From an uncultured Oscillospiraceae bacterium (GTDB taxonomy: Bacteria > Bacillota > Clostridia > Oscillospirales > Oscillospiraceae), in contig CAKTPR010000108.1 in assembly GCA_934591725.1 (NCBI GenBank), positions 1-6,563 on the forward strand: a stretch of DNA of 6,563 nucleotides. The letters are read 5' to 3'. Position 1 is the first letter of the stretch. Each line of letters opens with the position of its first letter. The notes beneath the pieces are model-generated. The model saw only the letters and a program-made list of their open reading frames with translations, did no database searches and was not told where the DNA came from. The translations under genes were made by a program, and so were the position numbers. This document shows, one piece after another, positions 6,133 to 6,563 of the stretch.

Positions 6133-6297
6133 ATGAGAATACTCCTTGTTGAGGACGAAAAGCCCCTGTCGGCGGCGATATGCCGTATGCTTGAGCAGGA
6201 GCATTACAGCGTTGACGCGGCTTATACAGGCCCCGATGGGCTGGACAGCGCGCTCAGCGGCATTTACGACGCAATAATTCTGCTGCGGCGCTCATAA
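6133..6297 (+). pseudogene. Truncated response regulator, N-terminal part of receiver domain only
   Basis: A 54-codon frame starts MRILLVEDEKPL, the first strand and acidic pocket (Glu7, Asp8) of an OmpR-type receiver domain. It continues through helix 1 and strand 2 to GIYDAIIL, where an intact regulator would continue with the phosphorylated Asp and an MLP-type motif. Instead it reads LRRS and stops. Thus the phosphorylation site, the rest of the receiver and the DNA-binding domain are missing, and neither other frame downstream restores them. The stop lies inside a small inverted repeat (GCGCT/AGCGC, 6288-6302). The gene lies 16 bases after the iron-sulfur gene, with only GAGAAAG as a weak ribosome binding site. 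It is best read as a remnant of a lost two-component system, with deletion at the point of divergence. An assembly join is the main alternative. Confidence 0.82.
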
Positions 6298-6328
6298 AGC
6301 GCGATAGAAGCGTCCGGGAAGGACAAGG

Positions 6329-6366
6329 GGCGCGCAGGTGCTGGAGCGCTCCGGCACCTGCGCGCC
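6329..6366 (+). repeat. Nearly perfect 38-bp palindrome
   Basis: The 19-base arms 6329-6347 and 6348-6366 are reverse complements except at one position, which is a U-G wobble in + strand RNA and an A-C mismatch in the other. The centre GGAGCGCTCC is itself palindromic. No T run follows, so it is a poor classical terminator. It lies 31 bases after the truncated response regulator and may be a deletion scar, a dispersed palindromic repeat or the end of a mobile element. Confidence 0.75.
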
Positions 6367-6404
6367 GGTCTGGGGGGCGAATACATACTTCGGAGCACAA
6401 CAGC

Positions 6405-6440
6405 AAAGGACACCGACAGTTCAGACTGCCGGTGTCTTTT
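6405..6440. terminator. Bidirectional rho-independent terminator
   Basis: Arms 6405-6420 and 6425-6440 (16 bases each, loop TCAG) pair with two exceptions, one of which is a wobble on each strand. The + strand side ends in TTTT (6437-6440) and the minus side in CCTTT. It lies between the rightward genes ending at 6297 and the leftward methyltransferase gene ending at 6444, so it can serve both. Confidence 0.8.
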
Positions 6441-6443
6441 AGT

Positions 6444-6563
6444 TCAGAACCTATTATTCTTCCCCAGCTGATAGAACGCGACGGCGCTGGCGGCGGCGAC
6501 GTTCAGAGAATCCACCCCGTGGGACATCGGGATGCGCACAGTATAGTCGCAGTGCTCGATGGT
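6444..6563 (-). CDS. SpoU-family (SPOUT) RNA ribose methyltransferase, C-terminal end only
   Basis: Only the last 39 residues and the stop are in the window; the gene runs off the right edge. The segment VRIPMSHGVDSLNVAAASAV is the third conserved motif of TrmH/RlmB-type 2'-O-ribose methyltransferases. It forms part of the trefoil knot that binds S-adenosylmethionine. These enzymes methylate rRNA or tRNA; which one cannot be told from this piece. The frame ends with LGKNNRF and the stop just beyond the shared terminator at 6405-6440. It is convergent with the iron-sulfur gene and response regulator remnant, so it is unlikely to be functionally linked to them. Confidence 0.85.
   Translation of the reverse strand, partial: TIEHCDYTVRIPMSHGVDSLNVAAASAVAFYQLGKNNRF

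Noticed and set aside
6298..6441. Continuation of the response regulator in another frame after the stop
   Set aside because: All three rightward frames were read; none shows the receiver MLP/DG segment, the conserved Lys region or a winged-helix domain.

Overview
The window comes from a GC-rich genome with strong GGAGG-type ribosome binding sites, short intergenic gaps and mostly leaderless-looking soluble proteins. The gene set is an oligoendopeptidase F, a LysM plus glycoside hydrolase 18 protein of the SleL/YaaH spore type, and a two-cluster ferredoxin-like protein. Together these point to an anaerobic, probably spore-forming Firmicute of class Clostridia, with an Oscillospiraceae-like gut or sludge lineage the best guess. 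This is an inference from gene families and signal style, not a measured placement.

Layout, left to right. Bases 1-330 hold no convincing gene. They contain a strong + strand terminator at the left edge, a second hairpin overlapping it, a third hairpin, and at 245-282 the terminator of the leftward operon. From 4063 down to 331 runs one leftward transcription unit of three genes: pepF, a MotA/TolQ/ExbB-type proton channel protein, and an OmpA/MotB-type partner. The last two overlap by ATGA and look like a ZorAB-style ion-driven stator pair. The unit starts at a promoter with a TATAAT box at 4097-4125. From the same intergenic gap, rightward, comes the LysM-GH18 gene (4182-5324). It is followed by a gene with its own extended -10 promoter, encoding a 237-residue iron-sulfur protein (5403-6116). 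Sixteen bases further on is the 5' piece of a response regulator gene, which stops just before the phosphorylation site (6133-6297). Then come a nearly perfect 38-bp palindrome, a terminator usable from both sides, and the last 39 codons of a leftward SpoU-family RNA methyltransferase.

How the genes relate. The two-gene membrane motor is the most unusual part. The channel protein has three membrane segments and a helical cytoplasmic tail. The partner has a membrane helix carrying an Asp, a long coiled coil and a peptidoglycan-binding OmpA domain. No ZorC, ZorD or ZorE effector is present, and the unit ends in a terminator straight after the OmpA gene. So this is either an orphan or housekeeping member of the stator superfamily or a reduced Zorya-like system. 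PepF shares the promoter but has no obvious functional link. The LysM-GH18 protein would act on spore cortex or cell wall. The iron-sulfur protein and the broken response regulator look like the edge of a locus that has lost genes. For three genes the longest open frame begins at a TTG inside or upstream of the ribosome binding site; the starts given here are the ATG codons placed by those sites.
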